A stretch of 64,000 nt of DNA. Source: Endoryza foliicola (GTDB taxonomy: Bacteria; Bacteroidota; Bacteroidia; Chitinophagales; Chitinophagaceae). Numbering within the stretch: position 1 is the stretch's first letter; every line of letters starts with the position of its first letter. Shown piece by piece: positions 16,602-24,936 of this stretch. A model generated the notes under the pieces. It did no database searches, had not been told where the DNA came from, and saw only the letters and a program-made list of their open reading frames with translations. Where the stretch lies: NCBI GenBank assembly GCA_965226965.1, contig OZ245715.1, positions 2,976,001 through 3,040,000 on the forward strand, written 5' to 3'. The position numbers were made by a program, and so were the translations under genes.

Positions 16602-17219
16602 ATGAGTTTAATTATTGATTTACAATATTTTCCAACGGTTACTTATTATAAAATTTCCTATAAGGAAATAAATGTTGTTTTTGATATATATGAGCGCCAC
16701 CAGAAAATGAGTTTTACCAACCGTTGCAGAATATTGGGATCGACCGGTTTTCAATGGTTGACAGTTCCAATAGTGAACGGAAGGGATCAGCGTTCGTTGA
16801 TAAAAGACATTCGGATTGCCAACGACTATAAATGGCAACAGCAACATTGGCGAACACTCACCGCTTGTTATAATAGATCGCCATGGTTCGAATTTTATAA
16901 AGACGAGCTTTGGGGCCTTTATTCCAGGAAGGTTGATTTTCTGGTGGATTGGAACCTAAGTTGTATGCAGTGGGTGAGTCAGAAATTGGGTCTATTTACG
17001 GAATTTGAACTGTTGGCACCCAACCAAACGGTTCAAGAATTTCATCCGTATCTAGATTTAAGGAATACAATCACCCCAAAGTCGGTGGAAAGCATTGAAA
17101 TTCAACCCTATTATCAAGTATTTGAAGACAGGATCGGTTTTCAGCCACATGCGTCGATTTTAGATTTGTTGTTTTGCGAAGGAAGGGCAGCGAAAACTTG
17201 GTTGGAACATCACAAATAA
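16602..17219 (+). CDS. WbqC-like family protein
   Basis: A 205-residue protein. The opening LQYFPTVTYYKI and the following NRCRILGSTGFQWLTVPI match the WbqC-like family, as do the later WRTLTACYNRSPWFEFY and HASILDLLFCEG. WbqC proteins are tied to polysaccharide or O-antigen gene sets, but the reaction is unclear. In many Bacteroidota this gene sits next to signal peptidase lepB; here it does not. No signal peptide or membrane span. Confidence 0.88.
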   Translation: MSLIIDLQYFPTVTYYKISYKEINVVFDIYERHQKMSFTNRCRILGSTGFQWLTVPIVNGRDQRSLIKDIRIANDYKWQQQHWRTLTACYNRSPWFEFYKDELWGLYSRKVDFLVDWNLSCMQWVSQKLGLFTEFELLAPNQTVQEFHPYLDLRNTITPKSVESIEIQPYYQVFEDRIGFQPHASILDLLFCEGRAAKTWLEHHK

Positions 17220-17301
17220 TTGAAACTTATATACGTTCGTCCCTTTTACCTTATCAAGCGAATTAGTATCTTGTAAACAACTGGATCGATCAAAACTTAG
17301 G

Positions 17302-20300
17302 ATGAGAAAACTATTACTGTTTATTGGCTTGCTGGGACTTAGCTTTTTCGGAAAAGCTCAGGACTTTTCAAATCGGGGCACCGATTTTTGGCTCTGTTAT
17401 CCGGGGCATATTGACGGTACTTCGTCTCGTATGGCGCTTTATATTTCTTCCACGGTTAATGCAAGTGGTACCATAACGCTTCCAAGTGGTTTAATTCCTT
17501 TCACTGTTACCGCGAACCAAGCTACCGTGGTTCGAATTGCAGCAAACGCCTATCCGGTGATCAATTTTCAACAAGAGGGAATTGCTACCGGTAAAGGTAT
17601 TCATATTGTTTCCGATCAACCGGTGGTAGTATACGCACACATTTTAAATGCGGCTCGTTCCGGTTCGAGTTTGATTTTACCTACAGGCACGCTCGGCCGT
17701 GAATATTTAGCAGCATCTTACCCCAGTTCAACCAATTCTACTTCGAATGCGACAAATAGTAACAATGCGGGGAGTCAGTTTTGTATAGTAGCAGTTGAAA
17801 ATAATACGGTGGTTGAAATTACACCAACTGCAACCGATGTGAATGGCACAAGGCCGGCCGGAGTTCCCTATACGGTCACTTTAAATCAAGGTGATGTGTA
17901 CCAGTTCAGAACCGTTTATACTGCCGATGTGACCGGTACAAATGTTCGATCAGTTGCAACCGCCGCCACACCCTGCAAACCTATCGCGGTATTTTCAGGA
18001 AGTGCTTGGACTTCCATGAATTGTTTCAATGCTTCAGGAGGAGACAATTTGTTTCAACAATTGATGCCAAAATCGGCGCTTGGCAAAAAGTATATTACTG
18101 CTCCATTTGCTGATCGGGAGTATGATATTTTCAGAATTATTGTTGACGATCCTACCACCGAGGTCAATTTGAATGGTAGTTTTTTACCGCTTTCTAGTTT
18201 GAGAAATGGTTCTTACTATGAGTTTACTAGTTCCACCCCGAATTCAATAACAACTGATAAACCTGTAATGGTGGTTCAGTATATGATATCTCAGACCTGT
18301 GATAGTAGAAACTCGGGTGGTACTATTCGATATCCCGGTGACCCAGAGATGGTAATTCTAAATCCAATTGAACAAACCATCAATGATGTTACGGTGGTTT
18401 CAGCTCGGAGTGACCTATCGCCTCCGGCAACTAATATCACCAAACATTTTTTCACCATCATCATGAAAACCATTTCAACGGGTAGTTTGAAAATTGATGG
18501 TGCTGCTCCTACCGGAACTTTTATTCCAATTCCTAATACACAATACTCTTATTTACACGAAAATGTAACCGGCTCAACTAGCATTAATCCGTCGCATCGA
18601 ATTAATGCAGATAGTGGTTTTATTTGTTTGGCTTATGGTATGGGGAATGTAGAGTCGTACGGATACAATGCGGGTACGAACGTGAAGGATTTGTACCAAT
18701 TCATTAATATATCTAACGACTATGCTACGGTAAATTTCCCTGCAGGGTGCAAAAATTCCCCTTTTAAGTTTTCCATGGTGTTGCCATACCAGCCTACAAC
18801 CTTGCAATGGAAATTCGGTACCCAATTAAACAGCTTTGGAATACGCGATACTTTAATAACCAGCCCTACTTATGATTCAACCTGGGTGGTGGATGACAAA
18901 ATTCTTTATCGGTATAAAATAAACCAATCTTATACCATTCCATTGGCCGGAACCTATCCCATTCAAATTATAGCAAATAACCCTACGCCCGACGGATGTG
19001 CCGGATTACAGCAAATAGCCTATAATTTACAGATCTTCAATCCGCCCGTTGCCAGTTTTACATTCCAGCACAATGGTTGCGCTACAGATAGTGTCTCTTT
19101 CTTTGATGCAACCGATGGCCAAGGGAGGGCGATCATCAAGTATTCTTGGGATTTTGGAGATAATACTTTGAGTAATTTGAAAAATCCAAAACACAAATAC
19201 AGTTCTGCCGGAACCAAGACTGTGCGTTTTTCGACGATCACAGATGTAGGCTGTTTGTCGGATACAACTATTACAGCTATTCCAATTGTTGATCCACCTA
19301 TTGCTGCATTTTCTTTGGATAATATTAAGTGTGAGCAGTCTTCCATCACTTTTACCAATGCATCTAGTTTCCCCGGAGGTACTATTAGTCAATGGAATTG
19401 GAATTTTGGCGACAACTCTAGTTTAATGGCTGCCAATGGAGATCCTGTGCAACATACATATGCAGCTGCCGGAACCTACACGGCAAGTTTGGAAGTTCAG
19501 TCAAACACCGGTTGCAAAAGCTATGTTACTCCTGTTACTTTTAAAGTGAATTCGAAGCCTCTCGCATCTTTCGATATTCCGGCGGTGGTTTGTTTGCCGG
19601 CCGGGGCTCAGTTTACCGATAAGTCGACCATTGCCGATGGCACTCAGGCTAACTTTGCCTACGCTTGGGATTTTGGCGACAACTCGAGCGCTACCAGTAA
19701 GAACCCATATCATGTTTTCAATGGCACCGGACCTTATCAGATAAAATTGACTGTTACCTCGAACAATGGCTGTATTGATGACTCATCAAGAACTTTATCG
19801 GCAATTTATGCTCAAGCAAAGGCAAAATTTGATGTGAGTACAGAAGTGTGTTTGGGTGATACTACAAGATTTACAGACTTAAGTGACGGGCTTGGCAATA
19901 GTATTTCAAATTGGTACTGGAGTTTTGGTGACGGTGGAGTCGGATCAACACAAAACCCCGTTCATATCTATCAAACACCGGGCACTTTTACTGATACGCT
20001 GTACATTAAAACAGATAAGGGTTGTTTTTCGGATACCGTTTGGAAGCAAACCGTAGTAAATCCTTTGCCTACGGCAGCTTTTCTTGCTATTGCTCCAATT
20101 TGTGAGAAAAATGATGTGTTGTTCCAAGACAAATCTATTGCAAGCGTAGGCACATTGGGTAGTTGGACCTGGAACTTTGGTGACAACAGTAACGCTACTG
20201 TTAATCAGCCTGTCCATAAGTATGATACATCGGGAACTTACAATGTTACCTTGCAGGTTATCAATTCTAAAGGCTGCAAGAGTACGGTTCTTTCACAACA

Positions 20301-21636
20301 AGTTCAAGTGAATCCACTTCCTAAGCCCGCATTTGGAACTCCGGAAGTGTGTTTGAGCGATCCTTTTGCATTGTTTACGGATAGTTCTTCAATTACCGAT
20401 AATTCTCAAAATCAATTCAAATATTTGTGGAATTTCAATGATCCACTCGCCAATGCTGGTAACCCGAATACCTCTACTTTGAAAAATCCTCAACACCGGT
20501 ATGTTCAATCGGGCATTTATAATATTAGCTTGAAAGTAACTTCAAAGGACGGATGTATCGATTCATTAACGAAATCATTTACTGTAAATGGTGCAATTCC
20601 ACAGTCAGGTTTTAATTTGAACACTACCGATCTTTGTTCTAATAAGGAGATCAGCATCAAAGATGCTTCGGGAGTTGATTTTGGTTCAATAGTGAAGGTG
20701 GAAGTGTATTGGGATTATGCGAACAATCCAACTATAAAAACAGTAGACGAAGTACCGTCTCCAGGTAAAATATACGCGCATACCTACCCAGAGTTTGGAA
20801 CACCGTTAACCAAAAATGTTCAAATAAGATATGTAGTGTACTCCGGTATCAATTGTATCAATGAAAGCTTTAAGACCATTACTCTAAAAGCCAGCCCAAA
20901 AATTCAATTTGATGTCATTCCTTTAGTTTGTGAGGAAATTGCTCCCTATAATTTTACCTATGCTAGAGATATTTATGGTTTAGCCGGTGTGAGCACTTAT
21001 TCCGGTGATGGTATTAATGCAGCCGGTTTGTTTAGTCCTGTGGCCGCAAAACCCGGATCACATATGATCTATTATTTGTTTGAGGCTTCAAACGGGTGTA
21101 AAGCAATTGATTCTCAAACAGTGGTAGTTTCACCTACACCAACTGCCGATGCCGGACCAGATAGAACTGTTTTAGAGGGAGGCTTTATCACTATTCAAGG
21201 AAAGGGTACCGGCAGCGGTTTGAGCTATGCTTGGACTCCTGCAACTTACCTTGACAATACAACCATCGCAACTCCTAAATGCACGCCTACAGAAGATATT
21301 ACTTACACATTCACAGTGAGAACAAGCGATGGATGTGTGAAGTCTGATAATGTGTTTATAAAAGTATTGCGTGCACCTAAAATACCAAATGCCTTTTCAC
21401 CAAATGGAGATGGTATTAATGATACATGGGTAATTGAACATTTGGAATCGTATCCGGGAGCAACAGTAGAAGTATTCAATAGATATGGTCAACGTGTATA
21501 CTATTCTATCGGCTATGGCAAAGCTTGGGATGGCAATTACAACGGAAGCCCATTGCCTATTGGTACCTATTATTATATTATAAATCCAAAGAATGGTCGA
21601 TCTCAATTGAATGGTTCTATAACAATCATTCGATAA
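17302..21636 (+). CDS. Giant PKD-repeat protein with IgGFc-like N-terminus and type IX (gliding) C-terminal domain
   Basis: A 1444-residue exported protein. The signal peptide ends near FFGKAQ, followed by NRGTDFWLCYPGH, which resembles the IgGFc-binding N-terminal domain of Bacteroidota adhesins (about residues 25-470). About six PKD domains follow (residues 600-1120), each with a WxFGD core such as YSWDFGDNT, WNWNFGDNS, WTWNFGDNS and a conserved Cys pair. The last 85 residues, starting IPNAFSPNGDGINDTW, are the gliding-motility-associated C-terminal (type B T9SS sorting) domain. It is probably a surface adhesin secreted by T9SS. The downstream gene is a PorP/SprF protein. Confidence 0.95.
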   Translation: MRKLLLFIGLLGLSFFGKAQDFSNRGTDFWLCYPGHIDGTSSRMALYISSTVNASGTITLPSGLIPFTVTANQATVVRIAANAYPVINFQQEGIATGKGIHIVSDQPVVVYAHILNAARSGSSLILPTGTLGREYLAASYPSSTNSTSNATNSNNAGSQFCIVAVENNTVVEITPTATDVNGTRPAGVPYTVTLNQGDVYQFRTVYTADVTGTNVRSVATAATPCKPIAVFSGSAWTSMNCFNASGGDNLFQQLMPKSALGKKYITAPFADREYDIFRIIVDDPTTEVNLNGSFLPLSSLRNGSYYEFTSSTPNSITTDKPVMVVQYMISQTCDSRNSGGTIRYPGDPEMVILNPIEQTINDVTVVSARSDLSPPATNITKHFFTIIMKTISTGSLKIDGAAPTGTFIPIPNTQYSYLHENVTGSTSINPSHRINADSGFICLAYGMGNVESYGYNAGTNVKDLYQFINISNDYATVNFPAGCKNSPFKFSMVLPYQPTTLQWKFGTQLNSFGIRDTLITSPTYDSTWVVDDKILYRYKINQSYTIPLAGTYPIQIIANNPTPDGCAGLQQIAYNLQIFNPPVASFTFQHNGCATDSVSFFDATDGQGRAIIKYSWDFGDNTLSNLKNPKHKYSSAGTKTVRFSTITDVGCLSDTTITAIPIVDPPIAAFSLDNIKCEQSSITFTNASSFPGGTISQWNWNFGDNSSLMAANGDPVQHTYAAAGTYTASLEVQSNTGCKSYVTPVTFKVNSKPLASFDIPAVVCLPAGAQFTDKSTIADGTQANFAYAWDFGDNSSATSKNPYHVFNGTGPYQIKLTVTSNNGCIDDSSRTLSAIYAQAKAKFDVSTEVCLGDTTRFTDLSDGLGNSISNWYWSFGDGGVGSTQNPVHIYQTPGTFTDTLYIKTDKGCFSDTVWKQTVVNPLPTAAFLAIAPICEKNDVLFQDKSIASVGTLGSWTWNFGDNSNATVNQPVHKYDTSGTYNVTLQVINSKGCKSTVLSQQVQVNPLPKPAFGTPEVCLSDPFALFTDSSSITDNSQNQFKYLWNFNDPLANAGNPNTSTLKNPQHRYVQSGIYNISLKVTSKDGCIDSLTKSFTVNGAIPQSGFNLNTTDLCSNKEISIKDASGVDFGSIVKVEVYWDYANNPTIKTVDEVPSPGKIYAHTYPEFGTPLTKNVQIRYVVYSGINCINESFKTITLKASPKIQFDVIPLVCEEIAPYNFTYARDIYGLAGVSTYSGDGINAAGLFSPVAAKPGSHMIYYLFEASNGCKAIDSQTVVVSPTPTADAGPDRTVLEGGFITIQGKGTGSGLSYAWTPATYLDNTTIATPKCTPTEDITYTFTVRTSDGCVKSDNVFIKVLRAPKIPNAFSPNGDGINDTWVIEHLESYPGATVEVFNRYGQRVYYSIGYGKAWDGNYNGSPLPIGTYYYIINPKNGRSQLNGSITIIR

Positions 21637-21698
21637 TCGCATTCCAATATTCAATGAAAGCAGCAAGGTAATACGTGCGTACCATTAACTGTTTTTTC

Positions 21699-22718
21699 AT
21701 GAAAAAGTGTGTTTTATTTTTAGTGTCGAGTTGTTTGGTGTTGATGTTGAAAGCTCAACAGAAGCCACATTACACCCAATATGTAATGAATCAATACATT
21801 CTCAATCCCGCTTTAAGTGGAATTGAAAACTATACTGATATCAAACTGAGCCACCGACATCAGTGGGTAGGACTGCAAGACGCGCCTATTACAACTTATT
21901 TTACCATTCACACGCCAATTGGCAAGAGTGACTTTCGAACGTCTGCCACGTCTATGCGAGTTCCGGGTGAAAATCCAAGAGGAAAAGCATATTGGGAACA
22001 ATATACGGCAGCAGAGCCGCATCACGGAGTAGGGATGCAAATCATCAATGATCGTACAGGACCTCTAAGTAGGTTTGCTGCCTATGCTACCTATTCTTAT
22101 CACCTAGGAATATCTGCCAGAACCAGTTTGGCTGCCGGTTTTGGAGCAGGAATTACCAATAATAGTTTGAATACAAGTAAACTCGATTTCATTTATGTTC
22201 CTGTAGATCCGGCCGTTTATAACAACGGAATCATTAATAAAATCAAACCTGATTTTATGGCCGGACTGTATTTGTATTCAGCCGACTATTTTGTAGGACT
22301 ATCAGCTCAACAAATTATTCCGTCTAAAATCGCGTTTTCTGATTATCAAGTTAAAACAACCGACGGAAAATTTGTTCCGCATCTATTCGCAACAGCAGGC
22401 TATCGTTTATTGATAAATGATGACTTAAACCTTATCCCTTCCCTAATGGTAAAGTACATTAGTCCTTTACCAACACAGGTTGATGTGAACTTAAAGCTAC
22501 AATACCAAGATGTAATGTGGGTAGGAGCCAGCTATAGAAACGGTGAAGGGTTTGCCGGAATGATGGGCATCAATATTTCGAATACTCTTAGCTTAGGCTA
22601 TTCTTACGATTATACTACTTCTAAATTAAATACGGTGAGTAAGGGAACCCATGAATTGCTGATCGGTTTCACACTGGGAAATAAATATGGAGACTGGTGT
22701 CCCAAGAACGTGTGGTAA
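21699..22718 (+). CDS. Type IX secretion PorP/SprF family outer-membrane protein
   Basis: A 339-residue beta-barrel. Signal peptide MKKCVLFLVSSCLVLMLKAQ, then the family start HYTQYVMNQYILNPALSG. Later strands and the final ELLIGFTLGNKYG fit PorP/SprF, which binds type B T9SS cargo and attaches it to the cell surface. The start was moved from an upstream GTG to the ATG before the signal peptide. Its position right after a cargo with a type B domain indicates a dedicated pair. It ends one base from the convergent M56 gene. Confidence 0.93.
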   Translation: MKKCVLFLVSSCLVLMLKAQQKPHYTQYVMNQYILNPALSGIENYTDIKLSHRHQWVGLQDAPITTYFTIHTPIGKSDFRTSATSMRVPGENPRGKAYWEQYTAAEPHHGVGMQIINDRTGPLSRFAAYATYSYHLGISARTSLAAGFGAGITNNSLNTSKLDFIYVPVDPAVYNNGIINKIKPDFMAGLYLYSADYFVGLSAQQIIPSKIAFSDYQVKTTDGKFVPHLFATAGYRLLINDDLNLIPSLMVKYISPLPTQVDVNLKLQYQDVMWVGASYRNGEGFAGMMGINISNTLSLGYSYDYTTSKLNTVSKGTHELLIGFTLGNKYGDWCPKNVW

Positions 22719-22719
22719 A

Positions 22720-24399
22720 CTAGAATACCACCGTTTTTTTACCTGTACTGTCTGAACTGAGTTCAATTATGTATTTGTATTCAGCAAAGAGATTTTCTTT
22801 CTTGTTTTTCAACTCCATTGCTTTGGTCTTATATTTAAGCGCAAGCAATTGCTTCGATAACATATCTACCGTTAAAGCTTTGCTCAATTGATTGGGGTAG
22901 CGCTTGTTGAAATCTTCAATTTTACTTTTGAAAGAGCTTGAACTGCGTTCTTTTTCAGTCGTAAGATCTGATCCTGATTCTCTTTCAATTAATTCTATTG
23001 ATTTCAATTGATTGATTTCAGAAATCATTTCATTGATCAAATTTTCTTTGAAAGCATCGATCTCTGTTGAGAGAACGATATTATCTGATGAGAGTTTAAA
23101 GTCGAAACTATTCTTTGGCAGGTAGGGCTCTTTCTTCTCATTTCCAATACCTGGCGCACCTTCAATCAAATAGTCGGTATTTGCAAGTGAATAGGCTCGC
23201 TCTGGTTCCGTATTGGCAATATAAGACAGTTGTATGGGGGTATTTTCAATGGCTACATCTTCTAGTACTACATCTTCTGTCGGCTTAGCTACCATGACTG
23301 GAAGCTTTGAATCGGGTTTCTTTGAATTGGAAGTTTTGCTGATACTATAGGATACAGGAAGAATGTTTACCGGTTGAAATCCAACGGTATAGTCACCGTT
23401 ATTTTGAGTTAAATCTGTTTGTACTCTTGTCGGCAAATTCTTGATTGATACTGTTAATACCAATGCTATTGATGCTATCCAGCATAGTTGCATCAATGGA
23501 AACTGTACTTTAGGCGCTCTGGCATAGAGCATTTTTTCGATTCTTCTTTTTAGCATTCCGTCAGTTGCAGAAACCATTAAAGGATGGCCAGCCTGCTCGT
23601 ATTTAGCTAGTATTAGTAATGCTTCGGCATAGGATAATGGACTGTATTTGAACTGAAGCACCAATTCGTCGCTTGATTGTTCTCTATACTCTTTTATTAG
23701 ACGACTTATTTTTTGAACAAAAGGATTGAAGAAAAACAATTGCTCTAACACTACCAATGCCCAATTTATAATAAAGTCGAGCTTTTTTATATGAGAAAGT
23801 TCGTGAAGAATAATAGCTTCAAGCTGGATTGTTGTTAATTGAGAAAGTGCTGCGGCGGGTAATAGGATAACTGGTTTCCAAAAACCAATAGTGCAGGCAG
23901 TAGAAATATTTTCTTTAATAATAATGCTAATACGACGTCTTATTCCTAGCAAGAAACGCTGTTCTTCAGCATAAAGTTTGAGATGGATAGGAACCTTATT
24001 TGAAGAAAAATTGGAAAAAGAGCGCAGTGTTTGAAGTTGGGAAGTAAAAATAAAAACTTTACGAACCATACCTAGAAGGTACAATCCTGAGAAAATGATC
24101 GATGTATATTGTATCCATTTTGAAATGGTATCACCGATGAGGAATTCGTTTTGAATTTGCCAGGTGAAGATCGTGAGAACCTTCGTTTGATTGTTGGAAA
24201 ACAGGAAGAAGCCTAATAGCCCAAGTGTTGATACCGCAATTATTAAAAGAACCGTAAGAACTTTTTGCTTGATCCTTGCTGACTGGTTTTTCAAAACATT
24301 TATACTAAGCAATGCCAACAGCCAACAGAGCCCCATCAGCCAAAAGCTGTGAAGCAGTAGTTGACCCAATCCTTGTAAGAAGGAGAGAAGGCTTGTCAT
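22720..24399 (-). CDS. M56/BlaR1-like membrane metallopeptidase
   Basis: A 559-residue protein with about four N-terminal membrane helices and a zinc-protease motif ILHELSHIKKLD (His199, Glu200, His203) in the cytoplasmic loop, as in BlaR1/MecR1. After the last span (about residues 305-325) there is a 235-residue periplasmic region rich in Lys, Glu and Asn with no penicillin-binding-like sensor motifs visible. It is translationally coupled to the BlaI repressor upstream (TAATG overlap), so it very likely cleaves or signals inactivation of that repressor. The signal it senses is unknown. Confidence 0.92.
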   Translation of the reverse strand: MTSLLSFLQGLGQLLLHSFWLMGLCWLLALLSINVLKNQSARIKQKVLTVLLIIAVSTLGLLGFFLFSNNQTKVLTIFTWQIQNEFLIGDTISKWIQYTSIIFSGLYLLGMVRKVFIFTSQLQTLRSFSNFSSNKVPIHLKLYAEEQRFLLGIRRRISIIIKENISTACTIGFWKPVILLPAAALSQLTTIQLEAIILHELSHIKKLDFIINWALVVLEQLFFFNPFVQKISRLIKEYREQSSDELVLQFKYSPLSYAEALLILAKYEQAGHPLMVSATDGMLKRRIEKMLYARAPKVQFPLMQLCWIASIALVLTVSIKNLPTRVQTDLTQNNGDYTVGFQPVNILPVSYSISKTSNSKKPDSKLPVMVAKPTEDVVLEDVAIENTPIQLSYIANTEPERAYSLANTDYLIEGAPGIGNEKKEPYLPKNSFDFKLSSDNIVLSTEIDAFKENLINEMISEINQLKSIELIERESGSDLTTEKERSSSSFKSKIEDFNKRYPNQLSKALTVDMLSKQLLALKYKTKAMELKNKKENLFAEYKYIIELSSDSTGKKTVVF

Positions 24400-24785
24400 T
24401 ATTTCCCGGCAGATTTGAGTTCTTCAATCATTTTTTGAATGGCTTCCAGTTCATCTTCGCTGGCTTTGTGATTCCCCAAGGCCTGAAGCACTAATTCAGT
24501 AGTAGACCCTCCAAAAAGGGTATCAATCATTTTGCCTACCATATGCTTCTGGGTCTTTTCTTTACTTACCCAAGGCTGATAATAGTGCGTTTTAGCGCTT
24601 TCATCGCGCTTTACCAATCCCTTCTCAAACATGATCTGCATCAGTTTCAAGGTAGTTGTATAGCCTGATTCTTTTGTTTTTGATAATTCCTCATGAACTT
24701 CTCTCACACTAGCCGATTTACGCTCCCATAACACTTGGAGTATTTCTAATTCACTTTCTGTGGGTTTCAACGTTTTTGTTGACAT
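24399..24785 (-). CDS. BlaI/MecI/CopY family transcriptional repressor
   Basis: A 128-residue winged-helix repressor. It starts LKPTESELEILQVLWERKSA, the family N-terminal helix, and contains GYTTTLKLMQIMFEKGLV, the DNA-recognition region. The C-terminal half is the dimerisation helix pair, with the region cleaved by BlaR1-type proteases. It forms an operon with the M56 protease. A matching inverted repeat lies just upstream (24808-24827), which suggests autoregulation. Confidence 0.95.
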   Translation of the reverse strand: MSTKTLKPTESELEILQVLWERKSASVREVHEELSKTKESGYTTTLKLMQIMFEKGLVKRDESAKTHYYQPWVSKEKTQKHMVGKMIDTLFGGSTTELVLQALGNHKASEDELEAIQKMIEELKSAGK

Positions 24786-24807
24786 GTTTCGTTGCTTTGA
24801 TCTCTAA

Positions 24808-24827
24808 ATTACGACAAATTTCGTAAT
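24808..24827. promoter_or_regulatory. Candidate BlaI operator: ATTACGA-N6-TCGTAAT
   Basis: A perfect 7-bp inverted repeat with a 6-bp spacer, 22 bp upstream of the repressor start. On the minus strand it is followed directly by TAATTTAG, a one-mismatch -7 box, so binding here would block transcription of the repressor-protease operon. Confidence 0.6.
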
Positions 24828-24854
24828 GAATTGTTAAGAAAACTAAAATTGTGG

Positions 24855-24890
24855 CAAAAGAAAAGCCCCAATGTAGAAACATCGGGGCTT
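24855..24890 (-). terminator. Terminator after hppA
   Basis: On the minus strand AAGCCCC-GATGT...ACATT-GGGGCTT with a following T-rich run (TTTTCTTTTG). It separates hppA from the BlaI operon. Confidence 0.85.
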
Positions 24891-24936
24891 ATGGTATTTG
24901 GTATGATTAGTGCTTCTTTTCTCAGAAACACCTGAA

